Assembly (NCBI GenBank): GCA_022841965.1
Contig: JALHQM010000002.1
Location: 40,660 to 74,975 of the forward strand
Length of the DNA: 34,316 bases
Source of the DNA: Hyphomicrobium sp.
GTDB taxonomy: Bacteria > Pseudomonadota > Alphaproteobacteria > Rhizobiales > Hyphomicrobiaceae
Reading direction: 5' to 3'
Below are positions 1-7,633 of this stretch, one piece after another (the stretch's first letter is position 1; each line of letters begins with the position of its first letter). The notes beneath the pieces are model-generated. The model did not search any database and was not told the origin of the DNA. It worked only from the letters and a program-made list of their open reading frames with translations. A program made the translations under genes and the position numbers.

Positions 1-14
1 AACCGGAGAGAGCC

Positions 15-521
15 ATGTCCGTATCGATGTATCAGATTGCCGTTCCGTCGTTTCAGAAGCACTTGCATGCGCTTGACGGGGTCATCGACAAGGCGGCGGC
101 GTATGCGGGCGCACGCAAGATTGCGCCAGAGACGCTGCTGACGGCGCGGCTTTTTCCCGACATGTTCAACTTGACGCGGCAGGTGCAGGAGAGCTGCAAA
201 TTCGCGGCTCTTTCCGTGCAGCGGTTGGCGAACGTGGATGCGCCGGCGGAAGCGGACGGGGAGAAGACATTCGATGATCTCAAGGCGCGCATTGCGCGTA
301 CGTTGGAGCTGCTTTCGAGCGTGAAACCGGAGCAGATGGACGGGTCGGAGGACCGGCCGATCACGATCAAAGTCGGACCGAACGAGATGAGCTTCTCAGG
401 CCGCGACTATCTTCTGCATTTCGCGTTGCCCAACTTCTATTTCCACTGCTCGACGGCCTACGGCATCTTGCGCCACAACGGGCTGGAGATTGGCAAGCGG
501 GACTTCATGCGGCGGACGTGA
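15..521 (+). CDS. DUF1993 family protein
   Basis: A 168-residue soluble protein recognised as a DUF1993 member by its opening (MYQIAVPSFQKHL), the central helix-rich stretch with ARLFPDMFNL, and the late HFALPNFYFHCSTAYGILRHNG block. The family is a small helical bundle related in fold to DinB-type proteins; its biochemical role is unknown. The ATG at 15 is preceded by GGAGAG at a normal distance. Its last 17 bases overlap the 3' end of the convergent acyltransferase gene. No membrane segment or signal peptide is visible. The family call is confident, the function is not assigned. Confidence 0.88.
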   Translation: MSVSMYQIAVPSFQKHLHALDGVIDKAAAYAGARKIAPETLLTARLFPDMFNLTRQVQESCKFAALSVQRLANVDAPAEADGEKTFDDLKARIARTLELLSSVKPEQMDGSEDRPITIKVGPNEMSFSGRDYLLHFALPNFYFHCSTAYGILRHNGLEIGKRDFMRRT

Positions 522-1584
522 GGGCCTGTGAGCGTGCGGCGGGCACGGTCTTGCGGTCGTAGGTGCCGCGGAGCTTCAGGAAGGGTTGTTCGATGAGGCG
601 GTAGGAGAGCATCGCGATGCCGACGATCAGCGGGAAGGTCAGGATCGCGAAGGCGAGCGCTAGGGGAAAGCTCGTCATGTCGAAGCCAGCGTTCGAGAGC
701 TGTTTGACGATGGTCGGATAGAAGATGAAGTGGAGCAAATAGATCGAGTAGGACACCTCGCCGACTTTCGCCAACGCGCGATCGGCAAGGCGCGGTAGTT
801 GGAAGCGTGCGTGTTCGTAACCCACGATGGCGGCACCGAACGCGAGGCCCTGGAGTGTCGGTATGATGATCCACAGGGGGCTGTCGCTCGTGCCGTAAAA
901 GCCGCCGGTGATGTTGAATGCGTGCCAGGTGGCGACGGTCGTGATGAGGCTGGTGGTCAGCCATAGCCCAGCATGACGGCGGACCGCATCGCGCTTGGAC
1001 AGTTCGTGCCAGAGCATCCCGGCTAGGAAGAGATCGATGCAGCCGCCGATGGTCCAATAACTGAAGGCCTGGACGCTGCCGGTGATCGACCACACGGCGA
1101 AGCGGGTCAGGATCGAGACCACAAAGAGCGCAGCGAGCGCTCCAATGCGGTGGCCGCGTTGCAGCCAGAGGATCGCGGGGAAGAGGGCGTAGAAGTGCAA
1201 CTCGACCGCAACGGACCATGCGCCGCTGTGCCAAGTGGGGAGAATGAATCCCTTCAGAAAGCTGTCGAGGCCCATGTCGCCGCGCAGGGCCCAATAGGCG
1301 AGCACGAGTGACAAAAGCGGGCTCAAGCGGAGGACCCGGTTGCGATAGAAGCGGGCGAGATCTAGGGGGCGGCCGTCGATGATCTTGGCGAACAGATAGC
1401 CCGATAGCGTCATGAAGAGCGCAACGCCGATGTGGCCCTCTTCGAGCATCGAAAGCGGCGCGAAGGCGGGGACGGTCTCGAATGGGACCTGGGTGTGGAC
1501 GAAATGCCAGCAATAGACCAGGAACGCCGCGCACGCGCGGACATGGTCCAGCTTGCTGATATACAACCCCGAACTCGACTGCAT
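505..1584 (-). CDS. Acyltransferase 3 family membrane protein (OafA/YrhL type)
   Basis: A 359-residue polytopic membrane protein of the acyltransferase-3 family, which transfers acetyl or other acyl groups to cell-surface sugars such as O-antigen, exopolysaccharide or Nod-factor-like glycans. The N-terminus has the family pattern LDHVRACAAFLVYCWHF with the conserved His at residue 27. SGYLFAKII follows at about residues 60-68, and then a WSVAVELHFYALFP block typical of the family. Roughly ten hydrophobic segments span the rest. The start gives the usual short cytoplasmic N-terminus; an upstream in-frame alternative is not needed. The gene is convergent with the DUF1993 gene and has no glycan cluster around it, so the acceptor substrate cannot be named. 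Confidence 0.9.
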   Translation of the reverse strand: MQSSSGLYISKLDHVRACAAFLVYCWHFVHTQVPFETVPAFAPLSMLEEGHIGVALFMTLSGYLFAKIIDGRPLDLARFYRNRVLRLSPLLSLVLAYWALRGDMGLDSFLKGFILPTWHSGAWSVAVELHFYALFPAILWLQRGHRIGALAALFVVSILTRFAVWSITGSVQAFSYWTIGGCIDLFLAGMLWHELSKRDAVRRHAGLWLTTSLITTVATWHAFNITGGFYGTSDSPLWIIIPTLQGLAFGAAIVGYEHARFQLPRLADRALAKVGEVSYSIYLLHFIFYPTIVKQLSNAGFDMTSFPLALAFAILTFPLIVGIAMLSYRLIEQPFLKLRGTYDRKTVPAARSQALTSAA

Positions 1585-1725
1585 GAGTTCCCGCCCACCC
1601 GATTGCCGTCAACCGGTCGATCTTACTGTCGAGGCCTTAAGCAAGCGTGTTCTTTGGGGGAGGATTGGGCGCTAATGTGAGGACCCATGGTGGGCGCGAG
1701 GGGGCTCAAGAACCATGAACCGTGC

Positions 1726-1754
1726 TTGACTTCGGCTAAGCGAACTCGTAGTGA
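1726..1754 (+). promoter_or_regulatory. Candidate promoter of tRNA-Asp (weak)
   Basis: TTGACT at 1726-1731 is a good -35 match and sits about 50 nt upstream of the mature tRNA. At 17-nt spacing the -10 position reads TAGTGA (1749-1754), a poor match to TATAAT. Alphaproteobacterial promoters often have weak -10 boxes, so this is plausible but unproven. The rest of the 1585-1803 gap shows no convincing gene. Confidence 0.3.
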
Positions 1755-1803
1755 ACGGCCCGTGACACGCGCGGTGTGGTTTGCCTGCGCGTCCGACAAG
1801 TTT

Positions 1804-1880
1804 GCGGGAGTAGCTCAGTTGGTTAGAGCGCCGCCCTGTCACGGCGGAGGCCGCGGGTTCAAGTCCCGTCTCTCGCGCCA
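1804..1880 (+). tRNA. tRNA-Asp (anticodon GTC)
   Basis: A 77-nt cloverleaf can be folded by eye. The acceptor arm GCGGGAG pairs with CTCTCGC (one G-T pair). The D-arm carries TAGCTCAGTTGGTTAGAG. The anticodon stem CCGCC/GGCGG (1831-1835/1843-1847) encloses the loop CTGTCAC with anticodon GTC at 1838-1840. The T-arm has the GTTCAAGTC loop, and the discriminator G is followed by an encoded CCA. GTC decodes aspartate codons. Confidence 0.97.
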
Positions 1881-1886
1881 TTTTAT

Positions 1887-2143
1887 GCCTCACGCTTGCT
1901 GATCCTCGCTGCGCTCGGGCAAGCTCCGGCGGGACGCCGCTTGCGGCGGGTCGCCTTGCTCCCCGGACCTTCGGTCCGATGTTCTTGCCTCACGCGCGCT
2001 GATCTGATCGCTTTGCGATCAGGCGCGCTCCGGCGGGGCGCGGCTTGCCGCGGCTCGCTTTGCTCCCCGGCCCTTTGGGCCGATGCCGCCTACTCTCACG
2101 CTTGCTTATCCTGGCTTCTGCTCGGGCGGCCCTTTGGGCCGCC
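1887..2143. repeat. Tandem hairpin-rich repeat, about 2.5 units of about 100 nt
   Basis: Three copies of a unit beginning CTCACGC start at 1889, 1989 and 2095; the first two are about 100 nt and the third is truncated at about 49 nt. Each full unit has an outer pair (GCTTGC 1894/GCAAGC 1919 in unit 1; GCGCGC 1994/GCGCGC 2023 in unit 2). Each also has a CGCCGC-TT-GCGGCG (1935-1948) or CGCGGC-TT-GCCGCG (2039-2052) hairpin, and a CGGACC-TTC-GGTCCG (1964-1978) or CGGCCC-TTT-GGGCCG (2068-2082) hairpin. Unit 2 adds CTGATCGC-TTT-GCGATCAG (2004-2022); unit 3 ends with GGCGGCCC-TTT-GGGCCGCC (2125-2143). Differences between units preserve pairing. This fills most of the 410-nt gap between the tRNA and nuoA; ORFs drawn through it look spurious. 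Confidence 0.85.
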
Positions 2144-2290
2144 AATCAACACCCCAAGGCTAGAGCTGCTAGCTGTTGAAGTTCTTGGCGTTGGCGGCTT
2201 TTGGTCTGGTTGCGCACGAGGGAGGGGTGGGCTAACAGGGTTGGGATCGATGCGCGGCATAGGATGCGGCGTGGACCCAAGGAGAACCCG

Positions 2291-2656
2291 GTGGATCAAC
2301 TGCTCACCGATTATCTGCCGCTCGCTGTGTTTCTCGGCGTGTCGTTGGCCTTTATGGGCCTCCTGATGATTGCGCCGTTCCTTATCGCGGTGAAGAACCC
2401 CGATCCTGAGAAGGTGTCCGCCTACGAGTGCGGGTTCAACGCTTTCGACGATGCGCGCATGAAGTTCGACGTGCGCTTTTACCTGGTCGCGATCCTGTTC
2501 ATTATTTTCGACCTGGAAGTGGCGTTTCTCTTTCCGTGGGCGGTGGTGCTTAAGGATGTGGGCGTCCAGGCTTTTTGGTCGATGATGGTCTTTCTTGGCG
2601 TGCTGACGATTGGCTTCATCTACGAGTGGCGCAAGGGAGCACTCGAATGGGATTGA
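2291..2656 (+). CDS. nuoA: NADH-quinone oxidoreductase subunit A
   Basis: NuoA (ND3 homologue) is a 121-residue membrane subunit at the junction of the peripheral and membrane arms of complex I. I place the start at GTG 2291 because AAGGAG at 2279-2284 lies 6 nt upstream and the protein then begins like the family. The longer reading from 2201 would add an unrelated basic extension. Three membrane helices are visible (about 9-33, 60-83 and 90-110). The first loop contains YECGF at 45-49, equivalent to the ND3 loop whose Cys takes part in the active/deactive transition in mitochondria. The [21 protein letters not shown] signature follows. The 3' end overlaps nuoB by 10 nt. No clear sigma-70 promoter was found upstream. 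Confidence 0.97.
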   Translation: MDQLLTDYLPLAVFLGVSLAFMGLLMIAPFLIAVKNPDPEKVSAYECGFNAFDDARMKFDVRFYLVAILFIIFDLEVAFLFPWAVVLKDVGVQAFWSMMVFLGVLTIGFIYEWRKGALEWD

Positions 2657-3231
2657 TCGTTCCGCCCGACTACCGCGAGCGGCTGGTCTACGAGACGGCT
2701 AAGGAAGGGCTTGGCGGTCCCGGCATTATCAAGCCGGATGATCCAACCTTTACGGCGATCTCGAACGAATTGGCCGACAAAGGCTTCCTCGTCACCACGA
2801 CGGACGATTTGATCAACTGGGCGCGCACGGGCTCGCTCATGTGGATGACGTTCGGGCTCGCCTGCTGTGCGGTGGAGATGATGCAGGCAGCGATGCCGCG
2901 CTACGACCTGGAGCGGTTCGGATTTGCGCCGCGGGCCTCTCCGCGACAGTCGGATGTCATGATTGTCGCCGGTACGCTGACCAACAAGATGGCGCCGGCG
3001 CTCCGCAAGGTCTACGACCAGATGCCGGAGCCGCGTTACGTGATCTCCATGGGATCGTGCGCGAACGGCGGCGGGTACTATCACTATTCCTATGCGGTCG
3101 TGCGCGGGTGTGACCGGATCGTGCCGGTGGACGTGTATGTTCCCGGCTGCCCGCCGACGGCGGAAGCGCTGCTTTATGGCGTGCTGCTGTTGCAGCGGAA
3201 AATTCGCAGAACCGGCACAATCGAGCGTTGA
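2647..3231 (+). CDS. nuoB: NADH-quinone oxidoreductase subunit B (N2 cluster)
   Basis: NuoB (PSST homologue) is a 194-residue subunit that carries the terminal [4Fe-4S] cluster N2, which hands electrons to ubiquinone. All four ligands are visible: the tandem pair Cys73-Cys74 in [10 protein letters not shown], Cys138 in [16 protein letters not shown], and Cys168 in PGCPPT. The start is ATG 2647, inside the end of nuoA, which removes the non-homologous upstream reading from 2575. It is followed after one base by nuoC, consistent with translational coupling. Length matches the alphaproteobacterial family. Confidence 0.97.
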   Translation: MGLIVPPDYRERLVYETAKEGLGGPGIIKPDDPTFTAISNELADKGFLVTTTDDLINWARTGSLMWMTFGLACCAVEMMQAAMPRYDLERFGFAPRASPRQSDVMIVAGTLTNKMAPALRKVYDQMPEPRYVISMGSCANGGGYYHYSYAVVRGCDRIVPVDVYVPGCPPTAEALLYGVLLLQRKIRRTGTIER

Positions 3232-3232
3232 T

Positions 3233-3841
3233 ATGTCAGAGATCCTGAAAGAGCTGGGCGAATACGTCGAAATGAAGCTCGGTGCTGCGATCCGTGGGTC
3301 GGCGGTGCATTTCGGGGAGCTGACGCTGACGGTCGAGCGGGAGCAGATCGCGCGCGTGCTGCGGTTCCTGCGCGATGATGGGCGTTGCCGGTATGAGATT
3401 TTGATCGACATTTGCGGAGTCGATTACCCTGAGCGCGTGGAGCGGTTCGACGTTGTCTATCACCTGCTGTCGCCTCGGCTGAACCAGCGCATTCGCGTCA
3501 AGTTGACGACCGACGACGTGACGCCGGTGGCGAGCGTGGTCGAAGTGTTTGCGGCGGCCAATTGGTTCGAGCGCGAAGCCTACGACATGTATGGCATTCT
3601 GTTCTCGGGCCACCCCGATCTGCGCCGGTTGCTGACCGACTATGGCTTCCAGGGTTTTCCGCTGCGCAAGGACTTCCCGCTTACCGGCTATGTCGAGGTG
3701 CGGTACGATGATGAGAAGAAGCGCGTCGTTTATGAACCGGTGAAGCTGACGCAGGAATTTCGCACGTTCGATTTCGAGAGCCCGTGGGAGGGCATGACGG
3801 GCAATGTGCTGCCCGGCGATGAAAAGGCGACGCGCTCGTAA
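3233..3841 (+). CDS. nuoC: NADH-quinone oxidoreductase subunit C
   Basis: NuoC (30-kDa/NDUFS3 homologue), 202 residues, is part of the connecting fragment of the peripheral arm and packs against NuoD. The family signature region reads [20 protein letters not shown] followed by [20 protein letters not shown]. NuoC is a separate gene here, not the NuoCD fusion of enterobacteria. The start at ATG 3233 is one base after the nuoB stop; an in-frame upstream ATG at 3092 lies inside nuoB and is rejected. Unusually, the next gene on the strand is not nuoD. Confidence 0.97.
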   Translation: MSEILKELGEYVEMKLGAAIRGSAVHFGELTLTVEREQIARVLRFLRDDGRCRYEILIDICGVDYPERVERFDVVYHLLSPRLNQRIRVKLTTDDVTPVASVVEVFAAANWFEREAYDMYGILFSGHPDLRRLLTDYGFQGFPLRKDFPLTGYVEVRYDDEKKRVVYEPVKLTQEFRTFDFESPWEGMTGNVLPGDEKATRS

Positions 3842-3861
3842 CGCCTTCTGAGCGAGGGCCC

Positions 3862-4323
3862 ATGTGCATGACTGATGACGATCCCAGGCTCGCCATGATC
3901 CTTGGCAATTCCGCACTCGTCGTGGAAGAGCTGGGTCCGATCTCGGGGCTCGAGGGGTTCGGCTACGGGCGAGAATCGGTGGCTTGGGTCGACGGCTACA
4001 TCGAACGGCAGCGCCAGCGGATGGATGACCCGGACGCGGTGTCGAGCCTCGTTTCGGTGCTGGGGTCTTATCTGGGTGAAGCGATTATCAAAGCTGCGGG
4101 CGGCGTGTGGGACGTTCACGCGCGCGATGAGATCGGCGTGCGGTTCGACAACGGCGATTGGTGCTTTCCGTTTTCCAAGGTGGCCAAGCAGTTCGCTTGC
4201 GGGACGGCGGACAGTGGGGAGTCGATCCTGTCTTTCTACAATGTCAGCATCGGTTACATTGCCGGTGGTGCGGCGCGTCACGCAGCGGTTGCCGCAGGTG
4301 ATGAGGTGGAGGCACCGGAATGA
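3862..4323 (+). CDS. Conserved hypothetical soluble protein (possibly DUF3806-like)
   Basis: A 153-residue acidic soluble protein with no signal peptide or membrane segment. A helical region (WVDGYIERQRQRM) is followed by VLGSYLGEAIIKAAGGVW, then VRFDNGDWCFPFSKVAKQF and DSILSFYN-like residues. The pattern resembles small DUF3806-type proteins, but I hold that loosely. The start may be ATG 3862 or ATG 3868; only a weak GAGGG lies upstream. It begins 20 nt after nuoC and its stop overlaps the next start (ATGA), so it is probably cotranscribed with nuoC and the thioesterase-like gene. No function can be assigned. Confidence 0.75.
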   Translation: MCMTDDDPRLAMILGNSALVVEELGPISGLEGFGYGRESVAWVDGYIERQRQRMDDPDAVSSLVSVLGSYLGEAIIKAAGGVWDVHARDEIGVRFDNGDWCFPFSKVAKQFACGTADSGESILSFYNVSIGYIAGGAARHAAVAAGDEVEAPE

Positions 4324-4772
4324 AAGACACCTTAAAAGTGGGAGATACGGCACGGCTTGACTACAAGGTGCCCGCCAACAAGACGGTGCCGCATCTCTAT
4401 CCGGAGGCGCACGACTTTCAGATGATGCCGACGGTCTTTGCGACCGGCTTCATGGTGGGGTTGATGGAGTGGGCGTGCATGAAGGTGCTGGAACCGCACA
4501 TGGAGGTGGGGGAAGGCAGTCTCGGCGTTCACATCGATGTGTCTCACATTGCAGCGACCGTGCCGGGCCAGTTGGTGACGGTCGACGCCGAATGCACGGG
4601 CGTTCAGGGCCGGCGCGTTTCATTCAAGGTTGTCGCTCATGATGGGCTGGAGAAAATTGGCGAGGGGCGGCACGAGCGCATGATCATCCCTTGGGAGCGG
4701 TTCGTGGCGCGGGTCAATGAGAAGGCAAAGCGGGCACGGGTCGGGGAAATCGCCGTGGTCGGGAAGACGTGA
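4320..4772 (+). CDS. Hotdog-fold thioesterase, fluoroacetyl-CoA-thioesterase (FlK)-like
   Basis: A 150-residue single-hotdog protein resembling the FlK-type thioesterases. Residues I recall as important in Streptomyces cattleya FlK fall at the same numbers here: Phe33, Thr42, Glu50, Gly69, His76 and Arg120. Residue 36, a Phe in the FlK lid, is Met here. This supports an active acyl-CoA thioesterase; it does not show that fluoroacetyl-CoA is the substrate. Most FlK-like proteins in bacteria are of unknown specificity, and a housekeeping acyl-CoA clearance role is likelier. The start ATG overlaps the preceding stop by four bases. It sits between nuoC and nuoD with no obvious mechanistic link to complex I. 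Confidence 0.85.
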   Translation: MKDTLKVGDTARLDYKVPANKTVPHLYPEAHDFQMMPTVFATGFMVGLMEWACMKVLEPHMEVGEGSLGVHIDVSHIAATVPGQLVTVDAECTGVQGRRVSFKVVAHDGLEKIGEGRHERMIIPWERFVARVNEKAKRARVGEIAVVGKT

Positions 4773-4823
4773 GTTCTCGGCCGGCAACTGGGCCGATCGT
4801 GCGGTGGACAGAGGAGAGCGACA

Positions 4824-5255
4824 TTGACCCAATACGACAAACGCAGCGGACGCTGCCTGTGCGGCAAGGTCACGTACTCATTCGTGCCCGCCGAGCTTGA
4901 GATTGACGCTTGCCATTGCCGGATGTGTCAGCGTTGGGGCGGGGGACCTGGGCTGTCGGTGAAGGCCGCTGGTGATGCCGACGTGACCGGGCGCGATTAT
5001 GTGGCCATATACAAGTCCTCGGACTGGGGCGAGCGGCGGTTTTGCCGGGATTGTGGAACGCATCTGTTCTACAGCGCGCCCGCGTTCGGCTATTTCGGTG
5101 TGAGCGCTGGTACGATAGACGATCTGGACGGATTAGCGCTGACGTCTGAGATCTTCGTCGACTGCAAGCCTGACGCCTACGATTTTGCCAACCCAACCCG
5201 AAAGCTGACCGAGGCCGAGTTCATCGCCATGGTCTCCTCGACGGGCAATGAGTGA
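4824..5255 (+). CDS. GFA/CENP-V domain zinc protein
   Basis: A 143-residue protein of the glutathione-dependent formaldehyde-activating (GFA) family. All seven expected cysteines are present: Cys11 and Cys13 (GRCLCGKV), Cys30, Cys32 and Cys35 (CHCRMCQRW), and Cys74 and Cys77 ([10 protein letters not shown]). These bind zinc ions in the family. Many members are not true formaldehyde-activating enzymes, so the substrate is open. The start appears to be TTG 4824, with GAGGAGAG at 4811-4818 ahead of it. No ATG lies at the right place. The gene ends 5 nt before nuoD and is probably transcribed with it. Confidence 0.88.
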   Translation: MTQYDKRSGRCLCGKVTYSFVPAELEIDACHCRMCQRWGGGPGLSVKAAGDADVTGRDYVAIYKSSDWGERRFCRDCGTHLFYSAPAFGYFGVSAGTIDDLDGLALTSEIFVDCKPDAYDFANPTRKLTEAEFIAMVSSTGNE

Positions 5256-5260
5256 TCCCC

Positions 5261-6451
5261 ATGGCTGAAACTGAAATTCGCCAGTTCAATATCAACTTCG
5301 GGCCGCAGCATCCCGCCGCGCATGGCGTGTTGCGTCTGGTGTTGGAACTCGACGGAGAAGTGGTCGAGCGGGTGGACCCGCACGTGGGGCTTTTGCATCG
5401 CGGGACAGAAAAGCTCATCGAGGCGAAGACGTACACGCAAGCGATCGGGTATTTCGACCGATTGGACTACGTCGCGCCGATGAACCAGGAACACGCATTT
5501 TGCCTGGCGGCGGAGAAGTTGCTGGGTATCGAGGTTCCGCGCCGGGCGCAGCTGATCCGGGTGCTCTATTCGGAGATTGGGCGGCATTTGTCGCACATCC
5601 TCAACGTGACGACGCAGGCGATGGACGTGGGCGCGTTGACGCCGCCGCTGTGGGGCTTTGAAGAGCGCGAAAAACTGATGGTGTTCTATGAGCGCGCGTC
5701 GGGCTCGCGGATGCATGCGAAGTATTTTCGTATCGGGGGCGTGCATCAGGATCTGCCGCCGGAGTTGGTCAACGACATCTACGATTGGTGCGACCCGTTT
5801 CTGAAGGTGCTCGACGACATCGAAGGGCTGTTGACCGACAACCGCATCTTCAAGCAGCGCAATGTCGATATCGGCATCGTGCCACTGCAAGAGGCGTTCG
5901 ATTGGGGCTTCTCGGGCGTGATGGTGCGCGGCTCGGGGGCGGCCTGGGATCTGCGCAAGGCGCAACCCTATGAGTGCTATTCGGAGATGGACTTCGATAT
6001 TCCGATCGGCAAGAACGGCGACTGCTACGACCGCTATCTCTGCCGCATGGCGGAGATGCGCGAGAGCGTGAAAATCATGAAGCAGTGCTGCGATAAGCTG
6101 CGTGCGCCGGACGGGCAGGGGCCTGTGATGACGGCCAACAAGAAGGTCGCGGCGCCGAAGCGGGGTGAGATGAAGCGCTCGATGGAAGCGCTGATCCACC
6201 ACTTCAAGCTCTACACGGAAGGCTTCCACGTGCCGGCGGGCGAGGTCTATGCGTGCGTGGAAGCGCCCAAGGGCGAGTTCGGCGTTTATCTCGTGGCGGA
6301 TGGATCCAACAAGCCGTACCGCTGCAAGATCCGTGCGCCGGGCTTCCCGCATTTGGCGGCGATGGATCATATCAATCGCGGTCATATGCTGGCGGATGTT
6401 TCGGCGATCCTCGGTTCGCTCGATATCGTGTTCGGCGAGATTGACCGGTAG
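5261..6451 (+). CDS. nuoD: NADH-quinone oxidoreductase subunit D
   Basis: NuoD (49-kDa/NDUFS2 homologue), 396 residues, forms most of the ubiquinone-binding pocket with NuoB. The N-terminal [17 protein letters not shown] motif, [27 protein letters not shown] and the C-terminal [21 protein letters not shown] are all typical. It descends from the large subunit of [NiFe] hydrogenases but lacks the metal-binding cysteines, as expected. I use ATG 5261; a GTG nine bases earlier would add only three residues and overlap the GFA stop. The separation from nuoC by three genes is unusual. Downstream the plus strand has no long gene until position 6880. Confidence 0.97.
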   Translation: MAETEIRQFNINFGPQHPAAHGVLRLVLELDGEVVERVDPHVGLLHRGTEKLIEAKTYTQAIGYFDRLDYVAPMNQEHAFCLAAEKLLGIEVPRRAQLIRVLYSEIGRHLSHILNVTTQAMDVGALTPPLWGFEEREKLMVFYERASGSRMHAKYFRIGGVHQDLPPELVNDIYDWCDPFLKVLDDIEGLLTDNRIFKQRNVDIGIVPLQEAFDWGFSGVMVRGSGAAWDLRKAQPYECYSEMDFDIPIGKNGDCYDRYLCRMAEMRESVKIMKQCCDKLRAPDGQGPVMTANKKVAAPKRGEMKRSMEALIHHFKLYTEGFHVPAGEVYACVEAPKGEFGVYLVADGSNKPYRCKIRAPGFPHLAAMDHINRGHMLADVSAILGSLDIVFGEIDR

Positions 6452-6485
6452 CGCGGTTCGCCTGCGGGTGGGCGGAAGTGCCCTT

Positions 6486-6785
6486 TCAGCTCTTGCGACC
6501 CGGAAAGTTCAAAACGTTACCAGCGCCCTCGCCCTCTTCCTCGTAGACTTCGAGGAAGGCGATCAGACTGTCGAGGTGGACGAGGTAGTCGGTTCGATCG
6601 AACTGACCGTCGCTCAGGATGTGACTTGAGAAGTCGGCGTCGTCGATGGCGTCTTCCAACAGCCCAACAGCGTTATCGAATGGGGTCGTGTTCCAGTACT
6701 GGACATCGTCGTGTGCAATGACGCGATCGCGGATGCCGCGGAGGCTAGCTGCAACGGCACGGATGCGGCGGAGATCGGCTGACAT
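6486..6785 (-). CDS. Hypothetical protein antisense within the nuo cluster
   Basis: A 99-residue acidic protein (MSADLRRIRAVAASL...) of unknown family. I chose the ATG at 6785 because AGGAAAA lies just upstream on that strand. The longer reading starting at 6887 crosses this site and adds a basic tail without homology. The C-terminal third is very acidic (EVYEEEGEGAGN), with no membrane segment or signal peptide. Its 3' end faces the end of nuoD, 34 nt away. Real-gene evidence is the ribosome binding site, protein-like composition and the lack of a competing plus-strand gene. No function can be assigned. Confidence 0.65.
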   Translation of the reverse strand: MSADLRRIRAVAASLRGIRDRVIAHDDVQYWNTTPFDNAVGLLEDAIDDADFSSHILSDGQFDRTDYLVHLDSLIAFLEVYEEEGEGAGNVLNFPGRKS

Positions 6786-6933
6786 CGCGGTTTTCCTGTT
6801 TTGAAAAGAATTAATCACAATCTCGAACCGGGGAAAGGGCGATGGCGGAGCAACTGTTCGGTAACTCGGCCGTTGTAGGATGCGCATCGAAGGTGTGTCG
6901 TTTAGGTTCCCTCAAGCTGAAGCGGCTAACTCA

Positions 6934-7083
6934 ATGTTCCAGAACGATATTCAGACAGAACTTCTGATCGCCCTCAGCATCCTGGTGTGGATGATTGGGC
7001 TGTTCTTGTTTGATACCATTCGGCGGCACCGGCAAGAGAAGCGGGAAGCCTGGAAAAAGGAATCCGAGCGGCGGTGGAATTGA
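6934..7083 (+). CDS. Small single-pass membrane protein (possible)
   Basis: A 49-residue ORF with one strong hydrophobic helix (about 9-27, LIALSILVWMIGLFLFDTI) followed by a charged, helix-prone tail rich in Arg, Lys and Glu. An in-frame ATG at 6880 would add 18 residues and has a GTAGG stretch before it, so the start is uncertain. A probable terminator follows at 7133. The shape resembles other small membrane proteins inserted in this nuo cluster, but its size means it could be a chance ORF. Confidence 0.45.
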   Translation: MFQNDIQTELLIALSILVWMIGLFLFDTIRRHRQEKREAWKKESERRWN

Positions 7084-7132
7084 GCCCGCTCGAGCCGGCC
7101 CTTCGCCCCTCCCACCGAGCAGCGCCTTAACC

Positions 7133-7170
7133 GCCGCCCCAGGTTGCACTGGTGGCGGCTTTCGTTTTTT
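7133..7170 (+). terminator. Probable rho-independent terminator
   Basis: GCCGCC (7133-7138) pairs with GGCGGC (7154-7159), extended by CCAG/CTGG inside with one bulged T, and is followed by TTTCGTTTTTT. It lies 50 nt after the small ORF ending at 7083 and would end transcription from nuoD through it. This suggests nuoE-nuoN have their own promoter or depend on read-through. Confidence 0.7.
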
Positions 7171-7273
7171 GCCAGTACTCTGACGACGGCGGTTTGGCTC
7201 GCGCCAGCGGTCGTATGTACAGCGTAACCCTGTGTCCGGCGCCCGCCGGCGGGGACTGACGGGATGGGCGATC

Positions 7274-7633
7274 ATGATCGATGAGCGGTTTCTTTTGGCG
7301 GTCGCCGCATTGGGCTGGGGCCTGTCGCTGTTGACTTACCGATTGTTCGCGCGACGGAACGGGTGGCCGATGGGGTCGCTGCAGGCCGATCTGCCGGCGG
7401 TTCCGGTGATTCTTGGGCTTGCGTCGTTCCTATCGGGGTTGCTGTTCGCCGCAGCGCTGGGGCCGGAGTATGGCGGGTGGATCATCTTGCTGTTTGGCGT
7501 GTTGCTGGCCATCTTCTGGACGGGGTTCTTGCGCGTGGGATCGCAGGTGTCGCTGTTTCTGGCTCCTGTTGCCATGGCGTTGCTGCTGATCGCGTGGTTC
7601 AGTGATTTCGATAAAGTGTTGCACTGGACCTGA
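7274..7633 (+). CDS. Small polytopic membrane protein in the nuo cluster
   Basis: A 119-residue protein with four likely membrane helices (about 6-24, 41-63, 67-86 and 91-109) and almost no soluble portion. The ATG at 7274 gives a compact protein beginning MIDERFLLAVAALGW; the upstream GTG reading from 7232 adds an Arg-rich stretch that looks non-coding. I do not recognise a family. It lies after the terminator and before nuoE, on the same strand as the nuo genes. A role in complex I assembly or the membrane arm is possible only by position. Confidence 0.7.
   Translation: MIDERFLLAVAALGWGLSLLTYRLFARRNGWPMGSLQADLPAVPVILGLASFLSGLLFAAALGPEYGGWIILLFGVLLAIFWTGFLRVGSQVSLFLAPVAMALLLIAWFSDFDKVLHWT

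Noticed and set aside
458-1612. 384-residue minus-strand ORF overlapping the acyltransferase
   Set aside because: Arg/Pro/His-rich composition typical of an out-of-frame shadow; the 359-residue frame has the family motifs.
1672-1902. ORFs on both strands over the tRNA (proteins with ETGLEPAASAVTG or GVAQLVRAPPCHGGGRGFKSRLS)
   Set aside because: These are the well-known false proteins obtained by translating tRNA genes; the tRNA-Asp cloverleaf explains the sequence.
1896-2366. 156-residue plus-strand ORF from 1896
   Set aside because: It runs through the tandem hairpin repeats and into nuoA in another frame; no ribosome site and composition reflects the repeat.
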